A DNA stretch of 64,000 nucleotides, taken from assembly GCA_022496805.1 (NCBI GenBank), contig CM040100.1, positions 16,025,009 to 16,089,008 on the forward strand. Reading direction: 5' to 3'. Made by a program: the position numbers and the translations under genes. The stretch is from Pohlia nutans. Lineage: Eukaryota > Streptophyta > Bryopsida > Bryales > Mniaceae. The notes beneath the pieces are model-generated. The model saw nothing but the letters and a program-made list of their open reading frames with translations, searched no databases and was not told where the DNA came from. Positions within the stretch are counted from its first letter, which is position 1. Each line of letters opens with the position of its first letter. Below are positions 12,456-23,302 of this stretch, piece after piece.

Positions 12456-13409
12456 TTAACCCCTAATAGCCCAAGGGGTATAGAACAAAACATAGATGTG
12501 TTATAATATGTGCCTTTCCATATGTTTAATGAAGTTTAGCTAGATAAACAAAATGTAGGGCATCATGTCAACAAATTATCCATACCATCAAACTTCCAAA
12601 AAAAATTAGATATTAGAGAAATTCGTAAAGTCATGAAATCTTTGGATTCTGGTACTGTGTCAATCAAGATTCTGGCTCACAGGACAAAAAAAGTAGGAGT
12701 GTCAAGTTCCAAAAATAAAAACCAGATGAGTTTTATTTTTGGAAAATAAACTTAGGTGACTAGGTTTGGTCATGTGTCATGGTGCGCCACCGAGGAAGGC
12801 GCCGGAGTCTGTTCGGAAATAAACCACATGACCGGGATACAACCACCACCAAGGTTTGGACCTTGCACCTTGTGGCCCCAAAAGCCTCATGGGCTTCTAA
12901 TCCTAACTCAACACACCTTTCATGAGCTTGTGACAATGACAATGCGGATTTCTACAAAATAGAGGATGGAGGGTGCAACTGTCAATTTATGATCCAAGGA
13001 CTTTGCAAATTTCTCGATTTTTTAAATGAATTTAAAAGCATTAACCTTTGAAAAATTGTATAAATTAAAATTCTCTTTTTTAGAGTTTAAAATTTAGCAT
13101 GATTAATTAAAATTAGTTTATTTATTGTAAACTTCAAAAAAGCAAAAGAAATGATGGAGGGAACATCATTCCCTTCTCCAAATAGCAATTTTTTTAACAC
13201 TAAGACAATGTTGAGGTGTTCCACTAAGAAAAATTCTCCCCAATGGAGTTTAACTTGGATTGATATAATTCAAATTGCATTGGAAGTAGACTTGATGTAG
13301 TATTTTAAAATATTTTTTATAATTTCAAAAACTTATTATTTTTGTTCCAGGCAACCCGTTAAAAACGGGCAGCAACCAAAAAATGGTCTCTTGGGAGCTT
13401 AGGAGTTAA
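12456..13409. mobile_element. TTAA MITE, family D (copy T5), with a 400-bp insertion
   Basis: Begins TTAACCCCTAATAGCCC and ends GCTTAGGAGTTAA. It matches the element at 38542-39074 end to end (ATGTGTTATAATATGTGCC, GAATTTAAAAGCATTAACC, AATGTTGAGGTG). Relative to that copy it carries roughly 400 extra bases at about 12612-13010, GC-richer in the middle, so a second element seems to have inserted. Its right TTAA (13406-13409) is shared with the next element. Confidence 0.7.
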
Positions 13410-13983
13410 CCCCTAAACGTCAGAGCGTCCAAAAAGTGAACGACTAACAGATTCAAACCCTTCTCACGTTCTCATCAATTCTTGGATGAAAGTCATCCAA
13501 TTTTTTGGAGATTCTTCACCAAGTTGTTGTCCTATCTAACGGTTGGATTTAGTCATACTCGATTACATATTTTTCTAAAATTACAAATATAGAAGTATGT
13601 CAAGTCGTTGACCAAGCCAAAATTGCATTAACTATAGTTCAAAAGTGGCCTTGCAAAAATGAGGTCATAGATTTAAGAAACACAATAATTTCAAAGAATC
13701 ATCACGTTTAAGAGTATCTCATTTCAAATTCATTCCAACAAGTTTTACTCAAAAAATATTAAAATTTTGTTTGTAATGGAATTTAGAAGGAATTTTTAAT
13801 TTTAACTTTCAAATTTTATAATAGAATATCGGTGATAGCATTGGTGAATCTAACCGTACGGATGGATCCTAAAATTCAATATCTACAAGTTTCATTTGTA
13901 TAACAATTCCAAAATATTCCTCTAAATAGCACTTTATAATGATTTTTCTCAAACTGTCAATTCTGGGGACGTTTAGGGGTTAA
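13406..13983 (+). mobile_element. TTAA MITE, family B-related (copy T6, 578 bp)
   Basis: Ends TTAACCCCTAAACGTC and GGGGACGTTTAGGGGTTAA are inverted repeats with TTAA outside. The element at 18268-18849 upstream of DBR1 is its reverse-oriented close relative (shared AGAATTGACAGTTTGAGAAA and ATTATAAAATTTGAAAG type phrases read on opposite strands). Confidence 0.75.
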
Positions 13984-14541
13984 GTATATTTTAAGAATAT
14001 CCACCAATTTTTTTAATATACTAAAAATATCCTATGAATGTGTCTTACTTATATTCCCCCAAAATGTCCTACTTTGGCACATGGTTCCTTCTCATGCCTC
14101 CGCAAGATTGAAAGCAAATCAACAAGCCTAGCAACCCTTCTCTCAAAACTAAATCCTATGCATCAATAAATGGAATATCTCCTAATATTGGGGCTATCGG
14201 AAATGCTTGCTTTGCATTGACCATTCACAGAAAACAGGGTATTTAGTAAGAATCACACGGGGTATAATGAGGTGAATGGTTTCAAAGGAAATCTGAGTTT
14301 CAAAGATTCAAGATGATGATGATTGCAAGTCTAAGAAATGCGGAGAAAATCAAGCCATTCAAAATCCTTCCAGAGAAATACCCAGGAAAAGAATGTCCTC
14401 AGTTTGCAAGACCTATGCAAGATTCTACTGTTTTACAAGCTTGTCTGACGATGAGACAGTAACATATACAAAATTGTTCCAAAATTGCTCACTATCCAGA
14501 AATAGGATACTTGACAATCAGAGTGAGTGTACCTAGAACAA
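13984..14541. other. 3' flank of DBR1
   Basis: Lies beyond the DBR1 stop codon. The part nearest 14541 is likely 3' UTR. No other gene or repeat recognised. Confidence 0.35.
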
Positions 14542-17500
14542 TCAATCTTCATCTTCGCAGAGCACTATTTCATCTGGGTCTGTTACCGTACCTCTTTCCA
14601 ACTCATCTATATCATCAGCAATGGAATCACCTCCATTTTCTGGCACTTCCAAGTCTTCGTCTCCTATTGAAATCTCATTTGGATCTGTCTCCACCGGTCC
14701 TATATATATACAAACGTCAAGCCGTGTCAAGGACTAGTCCGTTGTCAGATTACCAGATTTCTCAACACAATAGACGGTTGCATAAAGTTGACCAGAATGA
14801 CTAGCTGCAGGAGCATAAGACGAAACAGTTTGAGAATTCCACAAACGACAACAGGTTGCAGCTCAATCCAGGAAGACTGACATATACCTGGCACAGCAAC
14901 TGGAGCTTGTGAATTCAAGGCATGATCTAAGAGGTACGGTAGCTCCAAGAGCTCTAGAAACGTCTCAGTTTGTGGATTACGCACGTGACCTGAGAAGGTA
15001 ATAAAATAAAACATCACAGTTGAACCAATCAGAACTGAACTTCACCCTTATCAGTTACAAAAAAACAAGGAAATTAGGACTGGTGATTCCAAAGCCCCAA
15101 AATGGCCATATGCAGTCGTTTCCATGTCTACAAGAGTTGAAATAAACCATTTAGGAAGCTTCAAGAAAGGTAACAAAATGTACCAACAGAAAGAAGAAAT
15201 CATAACCTACAGTTTTGGAACATTAGAAATTCCAAATATTAGCTTCCAAAGTGGAGTTTCTACTTTTAGCTTGGTCAGTTCGGGGTTAAAGACCATTACC
15301 TGTCCTCGTAACAAAGCATTTCACTCAAAATGTCATGATGTTAAGTATAAAAGGAAATACCTGGCGATTGACCAGCCCTACCCCTAGGTTGATTTTCTTG
15401 ATGAGGTGGGGCTGTCATGCTGAAATTCCTTGAAATGGCGGATCCTCTCTCAGCCAGTCGATTTTGCACCCACTGACGTTGCGCCTCCAGGTTCAAAGAA
15501 TTTCTCCTGTCATAGACCACAGAAAGTACATTAGGGTCATAGCACCTGTAGCATCAGGGCCTTAGGGGCTTTCATAGACACCAGAGCTGGTGGGTTGGAA
15601 TCATGCAGAAAAAGCAAAGCTCTCAGAATCATCAATTGTGTGCAAGAGCCATTCTGATGAAAGCATCGGGGGACTAGCAATGAAGAAACTCTGTCACTTA
15701 CAGTTGCATCGGCTGCCGAGTTAAAGGAAAATATGGGTGATATGCCCGAGTAATAGCCAGCCATTCCTCATCGTGCATAAATTCCAATGGTCCCGTAGCT
15801 GCTGGCATGTCGACCATCTGAAAGAAGCAGTATCACAATCAATATGGCATGGCATATCTGTATTATAAAGCAAATGACCCATTACGAGGAATCAATTTGA
15901 ATGCAAAAGTGAAGTATCAGCTCAGCAATTACACAAGCATGCAATCAGTGACTAAGAAAATTGGAACCGATCTCAACACAATTATTTACTCCACTAAGAA
16001 CATGTTTCTAAGTTTCACTTTGTACCTACAGCTCTAGCTCTTGGATTCCATCAGAAAGAGCAGAAGAATAAAAGAAACTGTAGAGAAAGGAGGTGATTGT
16101 AGAATCACCTGTAAGAAATTGCGATGAGGGAGGCACTTGTCAAGTGCTAGAAACCTCGTAATCTTGTTGCTGTTAGGATGTTGAACAACGGCAGCAAATT
16201 TAGTGTGAAGATGGGCTGAGAACCAGTAATCAGGCCTCAACTTATGTAACAGTTCATTACCGGCTTTGCTCCCCAGCCTGTTCTCCTGGATCTGCCAAGA
16301 ACCAAAGAGAAGTTGGTCAAGGTTAACCAAAGATCCCTCCAAGGATTCGAATGAGAAACTGCACTATCCCTATTGTGTGGCTGTAGGTTCCTAACAATCA
16401 GACGAAACTATTCTATTGCCCCTGAAGACGAAACTGTGGCTCAAAACAAAAACAGCTTTGATGGTGAATGCCATTGAAACATGCTTACCTCTTGCTGGAA
16501 ATAGGGCTTATGCCGGAGAAGTTGCTGAACGTTTCCATATTGAGTGATTCCTTCAGGCCAGTCGTGTGAAACAAATACGTCAATTCCTCCTTCCAGTTGC
16601 AAAAGCTTCTTGACATCGTACTCTCTCACATGATAGATGGACCGGATGTCATTATCGTCATATGGAACACGCTCGAAGTGACCTGCTTGTCAAAGGAAAA
16701 CACAACTTAGACTGGTCTGTACATTCATCCCTTGCAATACATGCATCTCAACCTCAAATGCCCGTGTATCAATTCAGCACAAGAAGATATCTATGAGAGT
16801 GCCAATCAAGCCAGAAATGCCAAAAAAAATTAACATCTACTTCCTCTCATCAGTTGAGTTGCGGACATGCCTTTCCGGTAGTCACCCTGCTTGAAGATGC
16901 CCGAGAGTCCACCAATCCGAACACCTCCAAAGTTTACAACTCCTGCAAACCCCATGAAATAAATGTTCGGCGCTACAAATCCACCGTAGAATCTGACCTG
17001 GCCCATGCACCCCCAAATGAAGTGCTCAAAATCCTCCAAAACCTGAAACCGATTCATACTCACAAATGGACAGAACTAGTACAGGCATCATCTCCCAATG
17101 CATATATTTGAAATGGCAATTTCACCTCCCACATAACAATACAGTAGGATGGTTGCAATCTACACATAAGGTACGTAGATGATACTTACAACTCCCACAG
17201 ATAGTTCGATGCCTCATGGTTTCCGCCCACAAAGAGTGTGGGATATGGTGCGCGTTCAACTCCGGAGTAGTATTTCCAAAAGCTGTTCATATGACGAAAC
17301 TTCGGTGGGCAATTCAGAGACAGAAGATCTTCCTCATTCCTCACGGCCTGAAACAAACGACAACGGCCTGAATTTAGTAATCACGAACAAGTTTGTTGTA
17401 TTACTCAACTCAACAAAGTCTAAGCGCGACCTAAACCCTAAACCTTAAAACCCTAAACTCTCAACAATCCTAAAGCTAGGTGTTCTGATAAGTGGCATCA

Positions 17501-18093
17501 TCACGGGCCTTCATAGACAATATCGTCAGTTGCCATCAGTTTGAAATTATCAAAACACCGTAGATTCTGCTGCTACAAGATTTTAAAAGGTAAGAGCGCA
17601 ACTTAAACCCTGAACCCTAAACCCTAAACCCTAAATTGCTACATCCACCAAATAATGAGGTGTAATGCAATATAGCAACATCTCGGGAATGCAACATGGC
17701 CTTCGTAGAAAATATCGTCAGTTTTAAATTAGAAAAACTTCGAGTATGCAAAACATTATGCGTGTTACAAAATTGGGAGTGATTTTTCTTTAGCAAAAAT
17801 GAGAAAACATGACAGACGTATGAACCTGGAAATCGCCGCAGCAGATGAGGAGGTCGATTTTGACATTCTCCACGGCCTCTAGCTGCTGCAGAGTAGCATA
17901 GATGTTGTCCAAGTCGCCATGAGCGCAACCCTCCACAGCAATCTGAGACAAAAAATAAATGCTTTCAGATTTGAGAACCTCCTGGTCCAGAATCATATCC
18001 TCCACGGATCCGAACAACAACAACAACAACAAAAATAATCGAAACAATAATCGAAAGGTGAATTCGAGAAGAAAGATGATTCATCACCTTCAT
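14542..18093 (-). CDS. DBR1: RNA lariat debranching enzyme DBR1, complete
   Basis: Nuclear enzyme that hydrolyses the 2'-5' branch of excised intron lariats. Eleven exons with consistent phases: 18088-18093, 17826-17942, 17190-17347, 16871-16992, 16489-16682, 16109-16291, 15702-15817, 15361-15506, 14888-14989, 14754-14804, 14542-14699, giving 450 aa. The metallophosphoesterase core is intact: GCAHGDLD (C8, H10), CCGDFQ (D39), GGNHEA (N84, H85), SHDWP (H174) and SAHLHTKFA (H226, H228), at the spacing known for DBR1. The C-terminus is acidic (ends VLCEDED). The first coding exon is only ATGAAG. The exon 4/5 junction fits only a GC-AG intron (AAAG|GCATGT). Intron 2 holds CCCTAAA repeats, and exons 1-2 recur in a truncated copy at 25637-25907. 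Assignment is secure; exon 1 and the small exon 10 are the least certain parts. Confidence 0.95.
17430..17640. repeat. Short telomere-type CCCTAAA runs in DBR1 intron 2
   Basis: Degenerate AAACCCTAAACC units at about 17431-17460 and 17605-17635, the second close to the left edge of the segmental duplication and copied at about 25424-25447. This is the plant telomere heptamer, but only a few units. Such short interstitial runs and telo-boxes are common near plant genes. Confidence 0.6.
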
Positions 18094-18252
18094 GGCGCTG
18101 ATCGTCTACAGAAATGAATCCTACTTTTCGCCGAAACGCAAACAAATTGTTGAGCGATTTGACGCTGAGAATTTCCAGAAAACAGATCTTCACAGGAATT
18201 GCCCGAACGCAGCTCACAAGAAACCCTACCGACACTCTATGGAGCAGTGATG

Positions 18253-18260
18253 AATATATA
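18253..18260 (-). promoter_or_regulatory. Probable DBR1 TATA box
   Basis: On the minus strand the sequence reads CCTATATATTCATC, about 165 bp before the DBR1 ATG. The duplicate promoter keeps CTATATAATC at about 26075-26084. A TTAA MITE (18268-18849) begins 7 bp upstream of it. Confidence 0.5.
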
Positions 18261-18267
18261 GGAATTT

Positions 18268-18849
18268 TTAACCCTAAACGTCCCAGAGTATCCCCAGAAT
18301 TGACAGTTTGAGAAAAATCATTATAGTGCTATTTAGAGGAATATTTCGGAATATTTATACAAATGAAAGTTGTAGATATTGAATTTTAGGTTCCATCTGT
18401 ACGGTTAGATGCACCAATGCCATCACTGATATCTTATTATAAAATTTCAAAGTTATAATTAAAAATTCCTTTTCAATTTGATTACAAACAAAAGACTGAT
18501 GTCTTTTGAGTAAAATTTGCTGGAATGGATTTAAAATGAGAAACTCTTGAAATGGTGATTTTTTGAGGATTTTGTGTTACTTCAATTTATGACCTCATTT
18601 TGGCAAGCCCACTTTTGAACTAAAGTCAATGCAATTTTGGCTTGGTTAACTACTTGACATACATCCACATTTGTAATCTAAAAAAAATATGTACCTTAGT
18701 AACACCAAATCCAACCGTTAGATAGGACAAAAACTTCATAAAGTATTTTCAAAAAATTGAATTAGTTTCATCCATAAAGTAATGTGTGTAGTGTGAGTTG
18801 GAATCTGTTTGTTGTTCAAAAATTGAACGCTAGGACGTTTAGAGGTTAA
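18268..18849 (-). mobile_element. TTAA MITE (copy T7) in the DBR1 promoter
   Basis: Begins TTAACCCTAAACGTCCC and ends GACGTTTAGAGGTTAA. It is the reverse-oriented relative of 13406-13983. The duplicate locus keeps the empty site (GGATTTTTTAAAAGTAAAAG, TTAA at 26091-26094), so insertion and TTAA duplication are seen directly. It postdates, or is private to, this copy of the duplication. Confidence 0.85.
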
Positions 18850-21342
18850 AGTAAAAGTATTTGGCATTTAAAAGTTAAAATATCTAGACATTTTTTTTTA
18901 GAAATATGTAGGCATTTTACTTTAAAGTAAATATCATGTGTCACTAATGTCACACACCCCAAAAATAAAGGCTAGTAACGTTAGTCACACATGATATTTA
19001 ATTGTTCAAAATAAAACCATTTGATTGAAGCTTATTGATGTGTAATGACCAAAAAGGCTGTGTAAAATTATCTCCTTGTTCAAAGTGTTTATTTGATGTT
19101 TATTTTTTTGTGTAAATGTAACTAATATATATTTTAAAGCAAACTTTTCTCAGACTTTGAGGTTTTCCACTTGAATAAATATACAAATGTGTAGACATAA
19201 AATTAATGAAGTACGATGTGCATTTTATTAGGAATTTAAGAACATTATTCACATATGCAAATGAAGCAAATGGTTTATTTTTTGGAGAACAAAACCTCCA
19301 TAAAGGTCACGAGTAGGGAGACGATTTACTCACGCACATGCCTTGCTGAAGCCAAATAGCCCAAAAATGACTACCAAAAATATTTCCACCTCCCCCTATG
19401 CACTCTTTGAATCACCTCGACCTCCACAATCCACGAAATTAGGCGCAACTTGATAATCTAGTCTCACATTTTTATAAGCTTTTCAAATCACCATTTCTTT
19501 TATTTTTTGGTTGAGAGAATCTAAAGTTCTCTCTTTTATTCCCTCAAAACTAAGCCCAAGGGGCTTAGTATGTCCTTTAAGGGTTAATGTGTATTAATAA
19601 GATCCTTAGTTCAAATATCTCAACGTGTTGGGAGACATGTGTCAGAAAACATGTACTTGTGTACACGACATGTTTGGAATTTTCTCTATACATCTATATC
19701 TCCAAAAAAAATCAAAGGCATTTAAACCATTTGAAGTTTTGGGAGTGACATGCCTTGGGTGACATACTTTATCAAGAAGAAATCCATACCAGGACATTAC
19801 AACCAACATTTCACGCCAAATCATTAAATTTTTGAGAATTTTTTTTAACAAATACCAAATTTTATGAATATTCTTCAAGATTCTTCTTTTAACCATACAA
19901 AATAGATTTTTTTGAAAAAATAATTTCCTAAAGATTTGGACTTCTCCTTATAAATAAATTTTGCTGGTCATGACCAATTACTAACATGTCCCCTCAAAAT
20001 CTTGCACTTTGACACCTTACAGTAGTAGTTTTTCAAAAGTACCTCAAATGATTTTTGAAAAGTGTTCTTTCAATATGAACTTGAAAATAATTGTTTTTTG
20101 GACTTGTGATAATTAGTATAGACACATTGCTAAAATAAAAAAATTCAATCCTGACACCCAAATTACTTGGAATACTCTCTTACAAAGCATTATTTAGTGA
20201 AGGAATGGATAACTTAATCTCTTGTGCTCTTCCATACAATCATAACAACATTTCTTTTAAAGTTTCCAATGGAATATTCACACATTTCTAGAGATGTACA
20301 TCAATGCATCTAAGATTTCCAAGAGCAACGTTTAATACAAAGTGCTCAAGAAATCGCAGAAATAGGGTGGTGTATTTTAAATATATTGCTATGGTCTTCA
20401 AGGACAAGAAGTCAGGTGTTCTCATGGTACGGGTGAGTGAAAAAAAGTAGTCCAAAGTGATGGATTTTTGTAGAAAATAGACTTTGGAAAATTCTAGTTA
20501 AGTTTTCAGAAATGATGAATGCATGAGATTTTGAAGGTTAAGGGGTATGAGGGATATCCACACAATGATATTTTGGCTCAGCTTATTTTTGAGCCAGTGC
20601 CTTGCTATGACCACATTAATTAAAAGAAAATACAATATAATGTTTCAACTAAATGTAGTGTAAAAAGGATTGTAGATAATTAGTATTTCATTAGTCAAAA
20701 TTTTATTTGGTCCTATGTGACTAGATGTTGAATAATAATGAAGTTCTATTCTAAAAATAGAATTTTCTATTCTATGATATTTAATAAGCCTCAAAAACCT
20801 AAAAATGAAAAAATGTGCAAGATCATGAAACTCATATGAAGGGTTTGTTTCTTAAAACACATGTACATATGGTGATTTAGTGAAACATGATATTTATATA
20901 CCAAAAATAGTGTAGGAAGGGTAAAATCCATTAAAATATCATTTTTTGCCGCAAACAAGCTTTTTAAATTGTTATCACAAATTAAATTTAATGCATCAAA
21001 GTACGTGTCACGCGATTGACACGATTGACACGATTGATTAATACGTGTCAATCATGTGATGTACTTGTATTGAAAAGGTCGCTGAAAATGCGGGTGCATT
21101 CAATCATCATTTTAGAAACCACTCCTGTTTTACCAATATAACTCAAAACCAAGTCAAATTTGAAGAAAAATGTAACCACAACTAAGAAGTAAGTTAATCT
21201 CAAAGTTTGTCACCCTTTTTGACTCACTTATATACCTTTTCCACTCACTTATATACCCTTTTTGAGATGAAGTTTAAACAATTTCTAATGTTATTATAAT
21301 GCCACAAAACGTGCCATGTATCATGACATGTTATACATTGCT
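18850..21342. other. Non-genic part of the left duplicate
   Basis: Matches 27338-31179 with indels. Contains an inverted repeat ATCATGTGTCACTAATGTCAC / GTTAGTCACACATGAT (18935-18995), an AAGCCC..GGGCTTA palindrome with a CCTTTAAGGGTTAA end (19551-19587), and the remains of a small ORF near 20390 that is more complete at 29583-29795. No intact gene. Confidence 0.5.
21006..21042. repeat. GATTGACAC minisatellite, 3 units
   Basis: Tandem CGATTGACA units (9 bp) between GTACGTGTCA and its near inverse TGATGTAC. The duplicate at 30374-30415 has one unit more. Confidence 0.7.
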
Positions 21343-21888
21343 TTAACCCCTAACTACCCAAGCGTCCATTTTTTCAAATTTCATCCACGTTGTCTCATTT
21401 GTCATGCACTTTTTGCATGGGAAAGAAATGCTACAAAATTCTATGGCAAGATAGCTTCATGCATGTGTGATTCAATTAGAAAGGGGATGCTTTGTGAAAA
21501 ATTTAAGCCTCATTTCATATTATAGTGATTCACCAAAAATTTCAGAGATTTTAGTCTAAATACTCTTGAAAAAACAAACTCATAAAATTAAGCAATCAAA
21601 AAATCTCCAAAAATCACTACACTTAGAGCATTACATTTCAACCCATCACAACAGATTTCATTCACAGATTGTTAATGTCTTATTCATAATTGACATACTT
21701 GTAGTTAAAGGCCTCTTCAATGTTATCAACAACTCCCCATCACAAGAGATTTATTGTAATTGGTAAAGAATTTAATAGGCTTACAAAGGTGACTTGGATG
21801 AAAGTCATCCAAGGTTGTATGAGAAAGTTGCAAGGCTTTGAATCTGTTCATCATCCAGTTTCTGGACGCTGGGACGTTTAGGGGTTAA
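21343..21888 (+). mobile_element. TTAA MITE, family B (copy T9)
   Basis: TTAACCCCTAACTACCC at the left, GGGACGTTTAGGGGTTAA at the right, TTAA on both sides. The left half matches 31180-31746 at the same place in the other duplicate. The right 150 bp instead matches the opposite terminus type seen at 13406 (GGATGAAAGTCATCCAA, TTTGAATCTGTT), so the element appears chimeric. Confidence 0.75.
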
Positions 21889-22276
21889 GACTCACACCTA
21901 CACTGTCCGCAACATCCAAAGCATTGTGTGTATTTTGAAGCAGAGGATTGCCACGTGTATTGCGCACAGAACCCAAGCCCTCAGGTCGTAGGAACAATAC
22001 GACTGTAGCTATAAACCTCCAGGGTTGAAGACAATCGCAATGAAAATAAACATGGTCATTTAAATGCGAGGGAAATCTACACCGCCGTGACAATAAAATC
22101 ACTGGTAAATGATTGACTTGCACTTCCCTAGGTAAAAATACCGAATGAAAACTCCGCGCTTCAGTTACATTCAAATATACTGCGGTGGCCAGAAATAAAT
22201 GTCTATGCTCTCACTATTGAATAGTGCATATGTTACAACAGCTAATGGTTCTCAACTTCTAATTCCCTACTCAGAC
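21889..22276. repeat. Duplicated 390-bp block, possible exon remnant
   Basis: Near-identical to 32611-33003. On the minus strand it is open for 98 codons (21878-22174; 70 in the other copy), with a conserved phrase PWRFIATVVLFLRPEGLGS. Conservation only shows shared descent. I recognise no family, so it may be a gene fragment carried with the duplication. Confidence 0.35.
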
Positions 22277-23300
22277 ATGAAGACATAAATACCAAATGGA
22301 GTGCTATTTAAGTATTTTATATCAAATTTTAATTTTCTGCATTCATCCATTTTTGGGGGTATAATTATATTTCTCCCTCTCAATGTGCAACTTAACACGT
22401 TCTTGAGGAAATATCAACATGGAATTTTTAAGAAGGGCTGAGTGCTATCAGGAAATTTTACGATTCAATCCTTGGATCTGAGAACAAATCTTCTCAAAAG
22501 TGCTTGAAATCGCTGGTAGGGTAGTTGCACACTACGGTGTTTCTCTTTTTCGGTCACGTTTGTAGTTTTTGGCCTTTTTATGACCTTTCAAGCTCAAAAT
22601 AAGATTATTGAATGGAAATAAACTTATAGGACTATGGAAAGTAATTAACATTCATACCTTCAAGTAGAAATGTGATGTTCAATTTTAAAAAATAAGTTGC
22701 TAGATTAGAGAACCTTGTGCATTTGTAATATTTTTGATGCAGTCACAATGCATTGTCTTTGACAAATGCACTCCGTTTGTAATGCAATTTTTGGAATTTA
22801 ACCTTCAAATTCTTTGCGCACACAGAATTTTACTTATTGTACTCCTTTCCACAATTTTTTATTTTAAAATATTTTCTATATTGCAATTTTACTTAATATA
22901 GACATCTTTTAGAATTTAGGCAATTCAAGCATGTAAAAGAAGACTTGAAGAAATTCAAAATCACTATAGTAATCTATATAAGACATTACACATTGGCTTT
23001 CATTGAGTTGAATTCGCAAAAAAATTAGAAATCATGCACAATATTCATCGTTGAACTTTCATCATGTTCATTGTATTTTTTGTTCAAAAGGATACTTTCA
23101 AATATTCATATTTCTTAATGTAAAGTCTTTAAACAAATAAAATATAAATCTTTAGATTTCATATACATCAATCTCACCATTTGTTAAGAAAAACTGGTTC
23201 AAAATATCATCAATGAGTTTCAATATGTTTTGAAAAAGAGTGATTTTGACAAAAATGCTAAATGTGCATTAAATGCTAAATGTGCATTGCATGCACGTTC
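22277..23300. other. Intergenic, no gene seen
   Basis: AT-rich, one small direct duplication (ATTAAATGCTAAATGTGC, 23259-23287). Nothing coding. Confidence 0.3.
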
Positions 23301-23302
23301 TT

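Larger units (their letters stand above)
17577..22276. repeat. Segmental duplication, left copy (about 4.7 kb)
   Basis: Matches 25396-33003 in the same orientation, starting at AGATTTTAAAAGGTAAGAGC inside DBR1 intron 2 and ending near CTACTCAGACATGAAGAC. Shared parts include DBR1 exons 1-2, its promoter, a TCACTAATGTCAC hairpin, the GATTGACAC minisatellite, a family B MITE and a 390-bp block after it. This copy is shorter. It has deletions near 19335 and 20385 relative to the right copy and one private insertion (18268-18849). Confidence 0.9.

Noticed and set aside
17605..17640. CCCTAAA units as a telomere or chromosome end
   Set aside because: Only a few degenerate units inside a DBR1 intron; interstitial telo-box type sequence.
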